NCBI GenBank assembly: GCA_965115815.1
Contig: OZ220465.1
Location: 2,790,001 to 2,854,000, forward strand
Direction of reading: 5' to 3'
DNA length: 64,000 nucleotides
Source: VXPW01 sp965115815
GTDB taxonomy: Bacteria; Pseudomonadota; Alphaproteobacteria; TMED109
The notes under the pieces are model-generated. The model saw only the letters and a program-made list of their open reading frames with translations, did not search any database and was not told the origin of the DNA. Numbering within the stretch: the first letter of the stretch is position 1; each line of letters opens with the position of its first letter. The translations under genes and the position numbers were made by a program. Positions 49,323 to 59,097 of this stretch are shown here, in pieces.

Positions 49323-50058
49323 ACCACCGCGCACGGCGCCGCCGTCGGTTCGAGACTGCCCTCCGGATGCGTCCACGCTCCTTGGGTTCCGGACGCGGAG
49401 GGCCGGCCAATGGCAGGAAGACGCCACAAGCCGGCACACGCGGTCTGCCGGCCGCACCGCCTTCCTCGGGTAGCCGTCCCCTCAGACGTCCGGCCGTTCC
49501 TTGACTTCCCGGTCCGTTGCGCTCCGCTGACTCCCGTTTCTCCCTGCCTCAGCCCGGTTCTCGGCCGGGCCCCTCGCGCAACCGCCTGAACCGCGACCGT
49601 CGCGCAATGTCGAAGCCCGTTACGGACGCCGAATGGAATTTCTCCGGTGTCAGCTTGTGCCACCGATCAGGAACGATGTCCGATCGCACGTCACAGAGTT
49701 CCTTCGCGCTGCCGGTGATGCGGTTCCCGCTCGCTGCATCCGTTCCCGGAAATCGCGCCGCGCGATCGCGCAACCGGCGTCCAATCGTGTTTTCGTCCAG
49801 CACAGCCATTCGCGCCGGATCCCGAGATCGCTTGAAGGGTCGTCGGAACGGGTCATGACGATCTGCGAACCGAGGAGCTTCCGGCATGCAGTGGCGGTGG
49901 CGCGACGGGCGCCAGGGGGCGGTCGGCGGCAATCCGTACTCACTCACGGCCACGAAGGCACGCACTCCCGTCCGACCCGGCCCTCGACGAGATCGGAAAC
50001 ACGGGGTTTCGGATGTGGACAGGATAGAATGCTGTACACAGTCGAATTCCGTGATTCC
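49323..50058. other. Decayed intergenic region
   Basis: No gene is convincingly supported. A minus-strand frame at 49549-49809 (MAVLDENTIGRRLRDRAARF...) has some protein-like character but no known family or ribosome-binding site, and adjoining frames fade out. The context (ImmA fragment, broken MazF) suggests remnants of an accessory toxin-antitoxin-like cluster. Confidence 0.35.
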
Positions 50059-50320
50059 TCAATCGGCACCGTGGCCGGCAATATCCGGCACGTCTTCCAA
50101 ATCGATACGGCCATGGTTGATCAACTGCGTCCGGGTCGTCATCGGCGATACGTCGAAGTGATCCGCGGCTTCGTTCTGCTTTTCTTCGGAGTAGTCGCCG
50201 TTCAGCATCTCCTCCATCGAGGAAAACGGGCTCAATAACTCGGCAGCGAAGGCTCGTTGCGCCTTCTGTCTGTAGCTGTGGGCGCGTGTTGCCGGATACA
50301 GCCGGTCGACGTATCGAACT
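50059..50320 (-). pseudogene. ImmA/IrrE-family metallopeptidase, C-terminal fragment
   Basis: The frame reads YRQKAQRAFAAELLSPFSSM then NGDYSEEKQNEAADHFDVSP and ends ...TQLINHGRIDLEDVPDIAGHG, the C-terminal half of ImmA/IrrE-type proteins (AFAAELL, DYS.E....A.HF.VSP). The N-terminal HExxH part is missing upstream. Likely the residue of a toxin-antitoxin or phage-immunity regulator pair. Confidence 0.6.
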
Positions 50321-50540
50321 CCATGCGCACGACCCCCAGAGGGAACCCTGCCCCCAAAGGCTCAACGGCTGCCGGACCGATCCTCGAAACGGGCATGCCG
50401 GGAACCAATCAACCGAAGCGATAATTTGCGGACGGGCCCTCATCGATTGGCGTAGCCGGTGTCGTGTACGCGAAGTCCTGTACGAAATACCCCGTCCCGA
50501 CCCGGAACTTCCGGCTTCCCTTGATTGAGCCTCCCGGCGC

Positions 50541-50869
50541 TCAAGAAGCGATTCCCGTGAACAGGGCGAGGGCGCGGTTCACCGCCACCATGTCGGCATC
50601 GTCAAGATGCCCGAAAACCTGTCCGATACGGCGCGTTCCCGCCGAGAAGATCTGATCGACATGACATAGGAACGCGTGCGCAGACCATTGTTCCCGGAGG
50701 GCTCGACCGGCACACGTATCAGCGGAACGTCGAGTGCGGCCGAAGTCAGCAATACGACTGTGACCGTCAACGTCAGTTGGGCGAAAAGGTCCGATCGGAT
50801 CACCAGCGCCGGGCGCGGTTTGCCATGTTCGCCCTGCAGCGCAACGGTGACGAGGTCGCCGCGCCTCAC
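50541..50869 (-). pseudogene. MazF/PemK-family toxin, frameshifted
   Basis: The N-terminal part (MRRGDLVTVALQGEHGKPRP...ALVIRSDLF) is typical of the MazF/PemK fold. After NGLRTRSYVM the frame shifts near 50660, and the C-terminus continues as VDQIFSAGTRRIGQVFGHLD...ALALFTGIA in another frame. The GTG start overlaps the antitoxin stop. The MazF mRNA-interferase activity is probably lost. Confidence 0.75.
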
Positions 50870-51117
50870 TCCTTGTGTCCGGCTTCAAGGATATCCAGAT
50901 GTTCGGCAAGATCGTCCGCCGCCGCGTCCATGAATTGCATGAGTTCGGGGTCAGCACGGTTGGCCGCATCGACGACTACAGCTTGGCGGGCGCACTCTTC
51001 GGCAAAGCCGAAGGCGCGGGTATCGGGAACCCAGATCTGTATCGGCCGCAGTCCCTGCGCCCTGAGGGCCGCCCTGCGCTTCTCTACGCGTTGCGCACTG
51101 GTGGATGCAGGGGCCAT
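50866..51117 (-). CDS. DUF3018/MazE-type antitoxin
   Basis: An 83-residue protein with QRVEKRRAALRAQGLRPIQI, WVPDTRAFGFAEECARQA and ADPELMQFMDAAADDL, the pattern of DUF3018 antitoxins paired with PemK/MazF toxins. It precedes and overlaps the toxin gene as GTGA. The antitoxin is intact while the toxin is broken, the expected safe order of decay. Confidence 0.75.
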   Translation of the reverse strand: MAPASTSAQRVEKRRAALRAQGLRPIQIWVPDTRAFGFAEECARQAVVVDAANRADPELMQFMDAAADDLAEHLDILEAGHKE

Positions 51118-51529
51118 GGCGCGTCTCCCATCGAATCGTTGCGCTACATGTAACACTTTTGCCTGTTGCGGGGGAAGGCCTCCGGTCTGATCGAAGGAGC
51201 GATCTGTTGTTATCAAATGACTGACTTGGAAGGGCGAGTCGAGGAATAGGTGCGGGTGGAGCAGGCCCGCCCAAGTCAGGAACATTCTGCTCTCGAAGGC
51301 AGGGCCGGAGTCTCGGGGGAGCAGAGCCGCAGTGGTGCGAATCCATGACTGATTCGCCGTAATCTCGGGTCGCCTGGATCCCTCACGGGGTCGTGCAGGC
51401 CAATCCGGCGAGGGATTCCGGATGCCCGGGCCGGATGCTGCGCTGCGCCGTTCGACGACGCCGTTTCCTGCTGCCGGGTTCCGTCGCCGGCGGTTCCGGG
51501 CTCGGGCAGGGTCAGGATGGCATCAAAAG

Positions 51530-52157
51530 CCTCCTGTGCGCGGGCGGCGTACCGGCGATGGGGGCCGGGTAGATGATGTCGAAAACGGTCGTCCCGACGC
51601 GCCCTGGCGTCGGCGGCATGGATCGGACCGGCGAGATTGCGCGGCAGGTTGCGCACCTGCACCCGGCAGCGATCCTCGTCCCATGTGCAGTCCCACCTCA
51701 TGGAGCCGGTTCTCAATCTGCCGATTCTGGTGCACCGGAGCCGGCCATGGCCCGGGCCCGGCGCGTCGGGCGTCGAGGGAAGTCCGGCGCCGGATCCCTT
51801 CGGTGCTGCGCTTGCCGGTATTGCGCATTTCCCGCTCGTGCATCTGCGCCCGGCCGGACGACACCCATGAAGAGCGGCCTGGGGGGCCTTGCGGCCCCGG
51901 GGATCGCCGGAGAGGTCGACGACGGCGCAACGGCGCCACTCGAAACGGCCATGATCCTTGTGAAGGTCGCGTGGCAAGGCGCCTGACGGAAGTCGATCGC
52001 TTGGAGATCGTTGCAGATCGTGTCCCGGTTGCCCTTGATGGTGATGATCCCGGAGTCGGAGCCGCACTCGATTCGGCACCGTGCGGTGTCGTGCCGGACA
52101 TACAGCGCATCGAGGGTCACTGCGCATCCGGCAAGGTCGAGATTGCAGGAGTGTTCG
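51530..52157 (-). pseudogene. ISAs1-family transposase remnant (no DruA-like domain seen)
   Basis: Several frames together give the second half of an H-repeat/ISAs1 transposase: VTLDALYVRHDTAR...IIT.IKGN, KDHGRFEWRRCAV, WDCTWDEDRCRVQVRNLPRN and YAARAQEAFDAILTLPEP. The N-terminus is cut off by the IS3 element at 52158. It is unlike the DruA-fused ISAs1 type in this window and more degraded. Confidence 0.7.
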
Positions 52158-53413
52158 TGGTCTGCCCCCTGAAACTGGTCCACCCTAAGGTTCAGGATGA
52201 GGAGGGCCAACCATGGCCAGAACGCGTTCCAAGCCGGATCCGATCGTCCGCCTGCTACGGCAGGTGGAGGTGCTGCTCGGCCAGGACCTGTCGATGGCAG
52301 AGGCGATCCGGCGGGTCGGGATCCGCGAGGTCACCTTCTACCGGTGGCGCAAGGAGGATGCCGGGAGGAACGGCGACCAGCTACGCCGCCGGAAGGATCC
52401 GGAGAAGGAGAACGAGCGGCTGCGCCGGGCCGTTTCCGACCTGGCGTGGGACCCGCAGATTCTCGAGGAGGCTGCCCGGGGAACCTTCCGAGCCCCTCGC
52501 GTCGCCGCCCATGGATCGATCCTGTCCGTGGTCGGCTCGAGATCTCGGAACGGCGTGCCTGCCGGGTGTCGGGGCCGCATCGCTCGATCCCGCGTCGGGT
52601 TCCGCGTCCCCGTGCCGACGAGAAGCGCCGGGTTGCGAACAGGATCGGGCTGGCTCGCCGGCAGGTCCGCTACGGCTACCGCCGCATCGCGGCCCGGCTG
52701 CGCGCCGCCGGCTGGCGGGTCCACGACAAGAGAATCGAACGCCGGTGGCGGCGCGAGGGGCGGAAGATGCCTGCCCAACCACGGAAACGGAGCCGACTCC
52801 GGCTCCGTGACGGCTCCGGTGTCCGGCTCCGTGCCGAGCGGGTGAACCCCCGTCCGGTCGTACGACTTCGTGCCTCACCGGACCGAGGACGGCCGGGCCT
52901 TCCGCAGGCTCAACGTGCGGGACGAGTTCCGCCGCGAGAGCCTGGCCCTCCGGGTCCGGTGCAAGCTTTCCTCGAGCGAGGTCGTCGACGTGCCGAGCGA
53001 TCAGTTCCTCCTGCGGGGCGTGCCGGGCCCCATCCGTTCCGACCACGGCCCGGAGTTCGTCGCCAAGGTCGTGCGGCGATGGATCTCTGCGGCCGGCGCC
53101 CGCACCGCCTTCATCCGGCCGGGATCCCCCTGGGAGACCGGATTCATCGAAAGCTTCCACGCACGGCTGCGGGACGAGCTCCGGAATGGGGAGATCTTCC
53201 ACACCCTGAAGGAGGCCCGGATTTTCATCGAATCCTAGCGCCGCCACGACCACGCCGTGCGCCCGCACAGCAGCTTGGGATCCCAACCCCCCAACCCCGG
53301 AAACGATCATGCCAAGCTGGTCGGCCGGCTCCGCTACGCTCCGCCGGCCAGCCTGGCGGAGAAGCCGCCCATGCACGGACATTCGCACTGGACCAGTCGA
53401 TGGGGGCAGGCCA
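52158..53413 (+). mobile_element. IS3-family element, second type (1256 bp)
   Basis: The inverted ends TGGTCTGCCCCC...ACTGGTCCA (left) and TGGACCAGT...GGGGGCAGGCCA (right) bound a typical IS3-length element with orfA and orfB on the plus strand. It sits between an ISAs1 remnant and an IS5 fragment. Confidence 0.75.
52213..53330 (+). pseudogene. IS3-family (IS407-like) transposase orfA/orfB, frameshifted
   Basis: orfA is readable from 52213 (RLLRQVEVLLGQDLSMAEAI, then REVTFYRWRKEDAG). orfB starts in another frame (RRQVRYGYRRIAARLRAAGWRV) and changes frame again before DGRAFRRLNVRDEFRRESLA, GPIRSDHGPEFVAKVV, PWETGFIESFHARLRDELRN. A TAG in place of Trp near 53236 precedes RRHDHAVRPHSSLG. DDE residues are recognisable, but several lesions make it inactive. 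Confidence 0.75.
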
Positions 53414-53491
53414 TTCCCACGGCGTGACTTGGTTTGCCTTCGGTGGGGCCACGGGTTCCAGTTCCCGGCCCACAACCACCGAGACCGACAT
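53414..53491 (-). pseudogene. IS5-family transposase fragment
   Basis: About 80 bases encode GRELEPVAPPKANQVTPWEW on the minus strand, matching GRGLEPVVPPKANRITPWEY of the IS5-type transposases at 17502 and 33926 but clearly diverged. It is the stub of a third, older IS5 element. Confidence 0.6.
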
Positions 53492-53662
53492 TTAATTGAA
53501 TTGAGATTTCAGCGTGAATCGTCTTAAAATATTAATCCCGAACAAGAAATCGTATCTCCATTGCGCATCTAGTGTGAATGTAACCTGTCCGAATTGCAGG
53601 CAGGGAGACGGATTGAGTACGCATAGAACACGAAAGCGAAAACGTCTTTGCTGGAATTGAAC

Positions 53663-55111
53663 GTAAATACTCACCCCTTGTTGGGGTCGGGTTGGCCGTA
53701 GTGCTCGTTGAGGATGTCTGCGGCCTTTCCGTCGAGGGCGATGTGGATGGCGACGAGAGGGTGGTAGCCGAGTGCCTCCATGGAGGTGAGGAAGCTGGAG
53801 CCTCGGCACCATGCGGTTGCGTGGAGCATGGTGCGGAACCATCCGGACACCTTGATTGACCTTGGTCATTCGGATCTTCGGTTCTCCGGCATGGTGGGTG
53901 AAGCGGACGTCGGGGTCCTTCATGAAGCGGAGAACGGACGTCTCGTGTTTCACGAGACGTTCGCGCAGGAGATGGCTGCCGCACAGCGGGTGGCGGCACG
54001 GATCGTAGCCCCTGTACGCAGCCCAGCCGTCGTGGACCCGGACGCCCGGGTAGCGCGGGAGGATGCCGATCTCTTCGATCGCCTCCCGACCGCGCGTGCG
54101 GTGCGGGAACTTCACGGTCAGGGTGCCGTCGGTGACGACAGGGAGCCCTGGGGTCTTGCCGGCGACCCGGAATCCGGTCTCATCGACCTGCAAGGCCGGG
54201 CGTGGCAGGAGATGGGCCACGGCGACCTCCTCCCAGGATGCGAGCGCATCCTGAAAGCGCCGGACCTAGCCGAGGCAGGTCGCCTCGGAGAGCCTGATGC
54301 CGGAGATCGCGTGCACGAGCGAGACGGCACGGCGCAGGGACCGCATCTGGGCGATCAGCAGGTTGAGGACCAAGGCCTGGATGCGGACACCGTACTGCAC
54401 GGGACCCGGCATGAGGTCTGGGAACCGGCCCTTGGTCCGGGCCCGGCACTTCGGGCATTCCTTGATCTCGGCGTCGACGCGGCGCTCGACGACTTCAAAC
54501 ACGATGTCGTAGAGGACGCGGCGCTCCCGGTCGACGGGGTCGACGTCGTCGAGGTCGGCGCCGCAGGCGTCGCCGGCATCGACGGTGATCGTCTCCTTGA
54601 CGGGGGTCGTGCGCCGGGGGCCGCCCGTCTGCGGGTTCGGCTTCGGGCCCTTGCCGGGGCTCCCGGTGCGCCGCGCGCTCTCGTCCGGGTCCGTCTGGGA
54701 CGGCGGCAGACCGGAGTTCCGGCTCGTCGTGCGCGTGGTCTTCTCCATGAGCACGGCCAGCAACCGCTGTATCCGCATCCGCAGGCCGCGGACGAGCGCC
54801 TCGCACTCCGGGTGGACCTTGTCTTGCGTGCGGAGATCCTGGAACCGCTTCCGGAAGGCGTCGACCTCCGGGCGCAGGGACGTGCCGGCGACGCTCGTCC
54901 TCCCGATGCCTCCACCACCCGGACGGCCGCCCGCACGGCGAACCGCTCGCCTTCGGGCATCGTCCGGGAGCGCCGCGCCCCGCTCTCTGCGAGGCGCGGG
55001 ATGCGCGGGCGGTCGATCGAGTTCCGGCCCGCGCACGTGGGCCCGTGCGGCCGGCCCGAGGCGAAGGTCGCGAGAACCTGCAGGGCGCAGCCCGGGTGAC
55101 GTTCCACCGGG
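53663..55111 (-). mobile_element. IS66-family element, truncated
   Basis: A GTAAATACTCACCCC left end at 53663 resembles the MITE-2 end (GTATCTACTCACCCC). The element carries a damaged tnpC; no tnpA or tnpB is seen, and the right end is not identifiable because MITE-2 and an IS4-type element have landed there. This is a plausible relative of the source that mobilised MITE-2. Confidence 0.6.
53671..54890 (-). pseudogene. IS66-family transposase TnpC, deleted and frameshifted
   Basis: The N-terminal part shows a helical region with SRNSGLPPSQTDPDESARR (the family NSS.PPS motif), a zinc-finger-like stretch (ECPKCRAR) and LVLNLLIAQMRSLRR, ending near 54266. After a frameshift the core continues VDETGFRVAGKTPG, REAIEEIGILPRYPGVRVHDGW and LCGSHLLRE. 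There it jumps directly to RLVKHETSVLRFMKDPDVRF, a deletion of roughly 100 residues of the DDE domain. The C-terminus (EALGYHPLVAIHIALDGKAA) is in a third frame. Confidence 0.75.
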
Positions 55112-55463
55112 GTATCTACTCACCCCTCTACTGATGACGAATCGTTTTTCCTGAGAGCCTGTGCGAAAACTATTGAGCGATCCCGATTCTGGTGTCTGCG
55201 ATGTGGCTGGAGAGTACATCGGGATCAAACAAGCCCATTCCACATCTGTCAGATTGCTTTCGAAGCGGTCTCTCCGACGCCGATACTTTGCACGAGCGGC
55301 CAGAATCGGGACCGCTCAATAGTTTCCGTACAGGCTCTGACGGGTTCGGATCCGGCATTTTCCCTTGCCCCTTTCACTCGCTCGCGGCCGATGACCGGAA
55401 GTGCGTGTTCCGGCTGACAAGAAACGGATCGATCTTCGTCATCAGTAGGGGGTGAGTAGATAC
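55112..55463. repeat. MITE-2 copy 2, interrupted by MITE-1
   Basis: GTATCTACTCACC ends are flanked by CCACCGGG at 55104-55111 and 55464-55471, again an 8-bp duplication. Removing MITE-1 and its 3-bp duplication from 352 bases leaves 166, exactly the length of the copy at 34729. Confidence 0.88.
55155..55337 (+). repeat. MITE-1 copy nested in MITE-2 (183 bp)
   Basis: GAGCCTGTGCG...CGTACAGGCTC flanked by TGA at 55152-55154 and 55338-55340. This copy fixes the family's length (183) and target duplication (TNA). Confidence 0.9.
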
Positions 55464-58400
55464 CCACCGGGTACTCACAGCGGAAGGAGTCGATCGCCCG
55501 GCGGGGGAGGTCGAGGTCGAGGCTGCGCCGCGCCCTGCCTATGACTCACATCAGTAGGCTTGACCGGAGTGCATGGACCCTCTACGGTGCGGCTCCTGTC
55601 GGCCATGGAACCCGTGCACCGCATCTTGAGACAGCCGGCGCATCTGCGCCGGCTGCAGGCGCTTCGGTCCCGGGAGCCGCCGGCCCGCCGTCGGGCCGGG
55701 GTCCGTCGGGTGTGTCGGGAGTTTCGCCTGATCGACGCGCGGGGTCGCTGGCGCGCGCGCAGTTGCCAAGCGGTATTGGAAGATCTGGAGCCCACCCGGC
55801 AGGTGCAGTTGCCTCCGCCCCGCCGGGGCCTGGGTGGGGGCGCTCTCCGGCGGCTGGGCGCGGGAGTTCCGGCGCCGTCGGCGGTGCCTCCGGAAGCGGG
55901 TGCGCTGCACGATCTGCGCTTGGTGCCGGTGACCGGGGAGGCGGACCGGCGGATCTGGAACGAGCTGATGTTTCGGGAGCATCCGTGAGGGGCGGTGCGG
56001 CATGTGGGCGCCCAACTCCGGTATCGGGTTCGATCGGAGCATGGCATCTTGGGGGCCTTGGGCTTTGCGGCGCCGGCCTTGCGCCTGGCTTCCCGGGACC
56101 GATGGATCGGGTGGGACGAGACCACGCGGTCGCAACACCTGAACCACGCGGTGATCGGTCGGAGCCGGTTCCTGATCCGACCGTCGGTGCGCTGCCGGAA
56201 CCTGGGCTCCCGGGTGCTGGGGATGGTGCTGGCCCGGCTGCCCGACGAGATCAAGGCCCGGTACGGGGATCGTCCCCTGCGGGTCGAAACCTTCGTGGAT
56301 CCGGAAACCCATGCGGGCGCCGTGTTTGCCGCCGCCGGCTGGGAGCGGGTGGGAGAGACCACCGGGCGGGGGCGGTTCGCCCGTCCCGGGCAGGAGCGGC
56401 GGTCGGTCAAGGCGGTGGGGATGCGTCCGCTGCGGAGCGACGGGCGGGCGGTTTTGGGTGTGGCACCGGCGCCGGCGGAGGCCTTGGGTCCGGCCGACGG
56501 ACGGGAGCGGGGGAGCTGGACCGCGAACGAGTTCGGCGGAGCTCCGCTGGGGGACCGTCGGCTCAGCCGTCGGTGGGTCACGAGTGCGTCCCTGATGGCC
56601 GACCAACCCGGCGCATCGTTCCCGGCCGCGGCCCGGGGTCAGCGGGCCTTGGTCACCGGGTACTACCGGAGGATCGACCCGCCGGCCGCGTCGGCGGTCC
56701 CACCGGAGGCCCTTCCGGCTCCGTACCGGGAGCGCACCCGCCGACGCATGGCCTCCTGCACGACGGTGCTGAGGATCCAGGACGGATCGGACCTCAACTT
56801 CGCGACCCATCCGAAGTGCGGCGAGCTCGGTCTCATCGGCCGCAACCGGAACGCGTCGGGCACCCGGGGTCTGCACCTGCATTCCACGCTGGCGGTCGAC
56901 GCGGACACCGGCATTCCCCTCGGTGTCCCCCGCATCGAATCCGACGCGCCGGACGGCCGGGCCGAGAAGGGCAAGCCGCTCGAAGAACGGAAATCCGCCC
57001 GCGGGATGCGGGGGTTGCGAGACACCTCGGAGCGGGTTCCGGACGGCGTGCGGGTCGTCTCCGTACTCGATCGGGAGGCGGATTTCTTCGCCCGGTTCGC
57101 CGAGCGGCAGCGGCTGGGCACCGTCGATCTTCGGGTCCGGGCCCGCCCCAACCGGTCCTTGGGCAAGGACGAAGAGAAGCTCTTCGAGCCACGGGCAGCG
57201 GAACCCTCGGCCGGATCCTTGGAGATCGAAATCGCCCGCCCGTCGGCCCGCACCTCCACCCGCACCCAGAAGGCCCAGGCGCTGCGGGAAGCGCGGGTCG
57301 CCAAGGTATCCCTGCAGTTCCGGCGCTTCGACCTGCCTCCTCCAGGGAACGGAACCGGCGCGCACGACCCCGTGCCCATGACGGCGGTCCGCAGGACCGA
57401 AGAAGATCCGCCGGCCGGCGTGGAGCCCCTGCACGGGATCCTGCTCACCCGCCTGCCGGTATCGACCCGGAAGGCACGGCCATCCCACGCTAGGTTTGTT
57501 GGAAGGCTGGGTTCCGCGGATTCCGGATGATTCGGATTGGTGCTGGCTTTTTGTGAAGCGGCGTGGTATCCGTGGTGGTCATGGAACGCGCCGCGGATGT
57601 TTTCGAGACGACTCCGGAGGGTTTTGCGCTCCGGGATGTGGTGGTGCGCTTGGCGCGGCCGGATGAGGTGTGTCGCTGGAACCGTGTGGTGGACCGTCAT
57701 CATGATCTTGGTTTCAAGCAGTTTGCGGGTCGAGGTCTGCGCTACGTGTTCACGTGGCGCGGGCGGTGGATGGGCGCTGCGGGCTGGCAGACGGGCGCCT
57801 TCCGTTGTGCGCCGCGGGACCGTTGGATGGGTTGGCGCCGCAAAGAACCGTTGGAGCGGTTGCATCTGATCAGAAACCACACGAGGTTTGTGATTCTGGG
57901 AGGTCGCCGAGCGTTTCGGGGTCTTGCCTCGTTTGCGTTGTCGCGGATGCAGCGGCGTCTCAGCGACGACTGGGAGGCTGCGTACGGCAATCCGTTGCTG
58001 GTGGCGGAATCGTTTGTCTCGCCGACGAAGTTCCGCGGCACCCTGTACAGGGCAGCGAACTGGAAGTACGTGGGCAGGAGCAAGGGCTATGCACGTGCCA
58101 ACGGGCGCTCTACCGATCCGCACGGGGAGGCGAAGGATCGGTACGGGGTTCCGCTGCGTCGCGACGCCTGTCGTCGGTTGCGGGATCGTGCGCCGCTTCC
58201 TGCGGCGTGGGAGTTGCGGGCGACGCAGAGCGGCCGGTCGGCGCGGGAGGTGCGCTCGATGTACCCGCATTTTGCGGCGCTTTCCGACTTCCGGCGCGCG
58301 CAGGGGCGCACGCACGGCATCGCCTCGGTCCTGTGCGTGATCGTGCTGGCGCGGCTGGCGAATCGGCACGGCGCGGTGGCCGCGGCACGCTACGCGAAGG

Positions 58401-59097
58401 CGATGACGCAGAAGGATCTGGCGCAGATCGGTGCGTGGAAGAACCCGGACACCGGCCGGTATGAACCGGTATCTAAATCGACCGTGCACCGGGTGCTGCA
58501 GAACACCGACCCGACGTGGATCGAGGAGGCTCTGCGGCGCTGGGCGCAGCCGTGCCTGCGGGTCGGCCACGCGATCGCGGTCGACGGCACGCGCATTCGC
58601 GGCGCCCACCGCACCGGCGAGGATCCTAACGAGACGGTCTCGCGGATCGAGCACGGGACCGGCATGCCGGTCTCGATCCTCAACGATCATGACGAAGGCG
58701 GGGAGATCGCCGCCGTCCACGCCGCGCTCGAGACCGCGCCGGTGGCCGGCCGTCTACTCACGCTCGACGCGCTCCACACCACCCGCGAGACGGCACGACG
58801 GATCGTCGAGACCCATGGCGCCGACTGGATGATGACGGTCAAGGGCAACGCTCCCAAGACCTTCGAGACGTTCGAGAGCATCAACTGGGAAACCACAAGC
58901 ACGGGACGCTACCGCGAAACGCCCACGCTCGAGCACGGCCGCATCGAGCCGCGCAGCATCGAAGTTTTTACCCCTCCAGCGAAGATGATCCACGATCCTC
59001 ATGTCAAACCGATCTTCCGTGTCACCCGGCGCGTCGAATTCAAGAAATCTGGAAAACAGACCATGGAACACGCCTACGGCAGGACTTCGGTCGCGGC

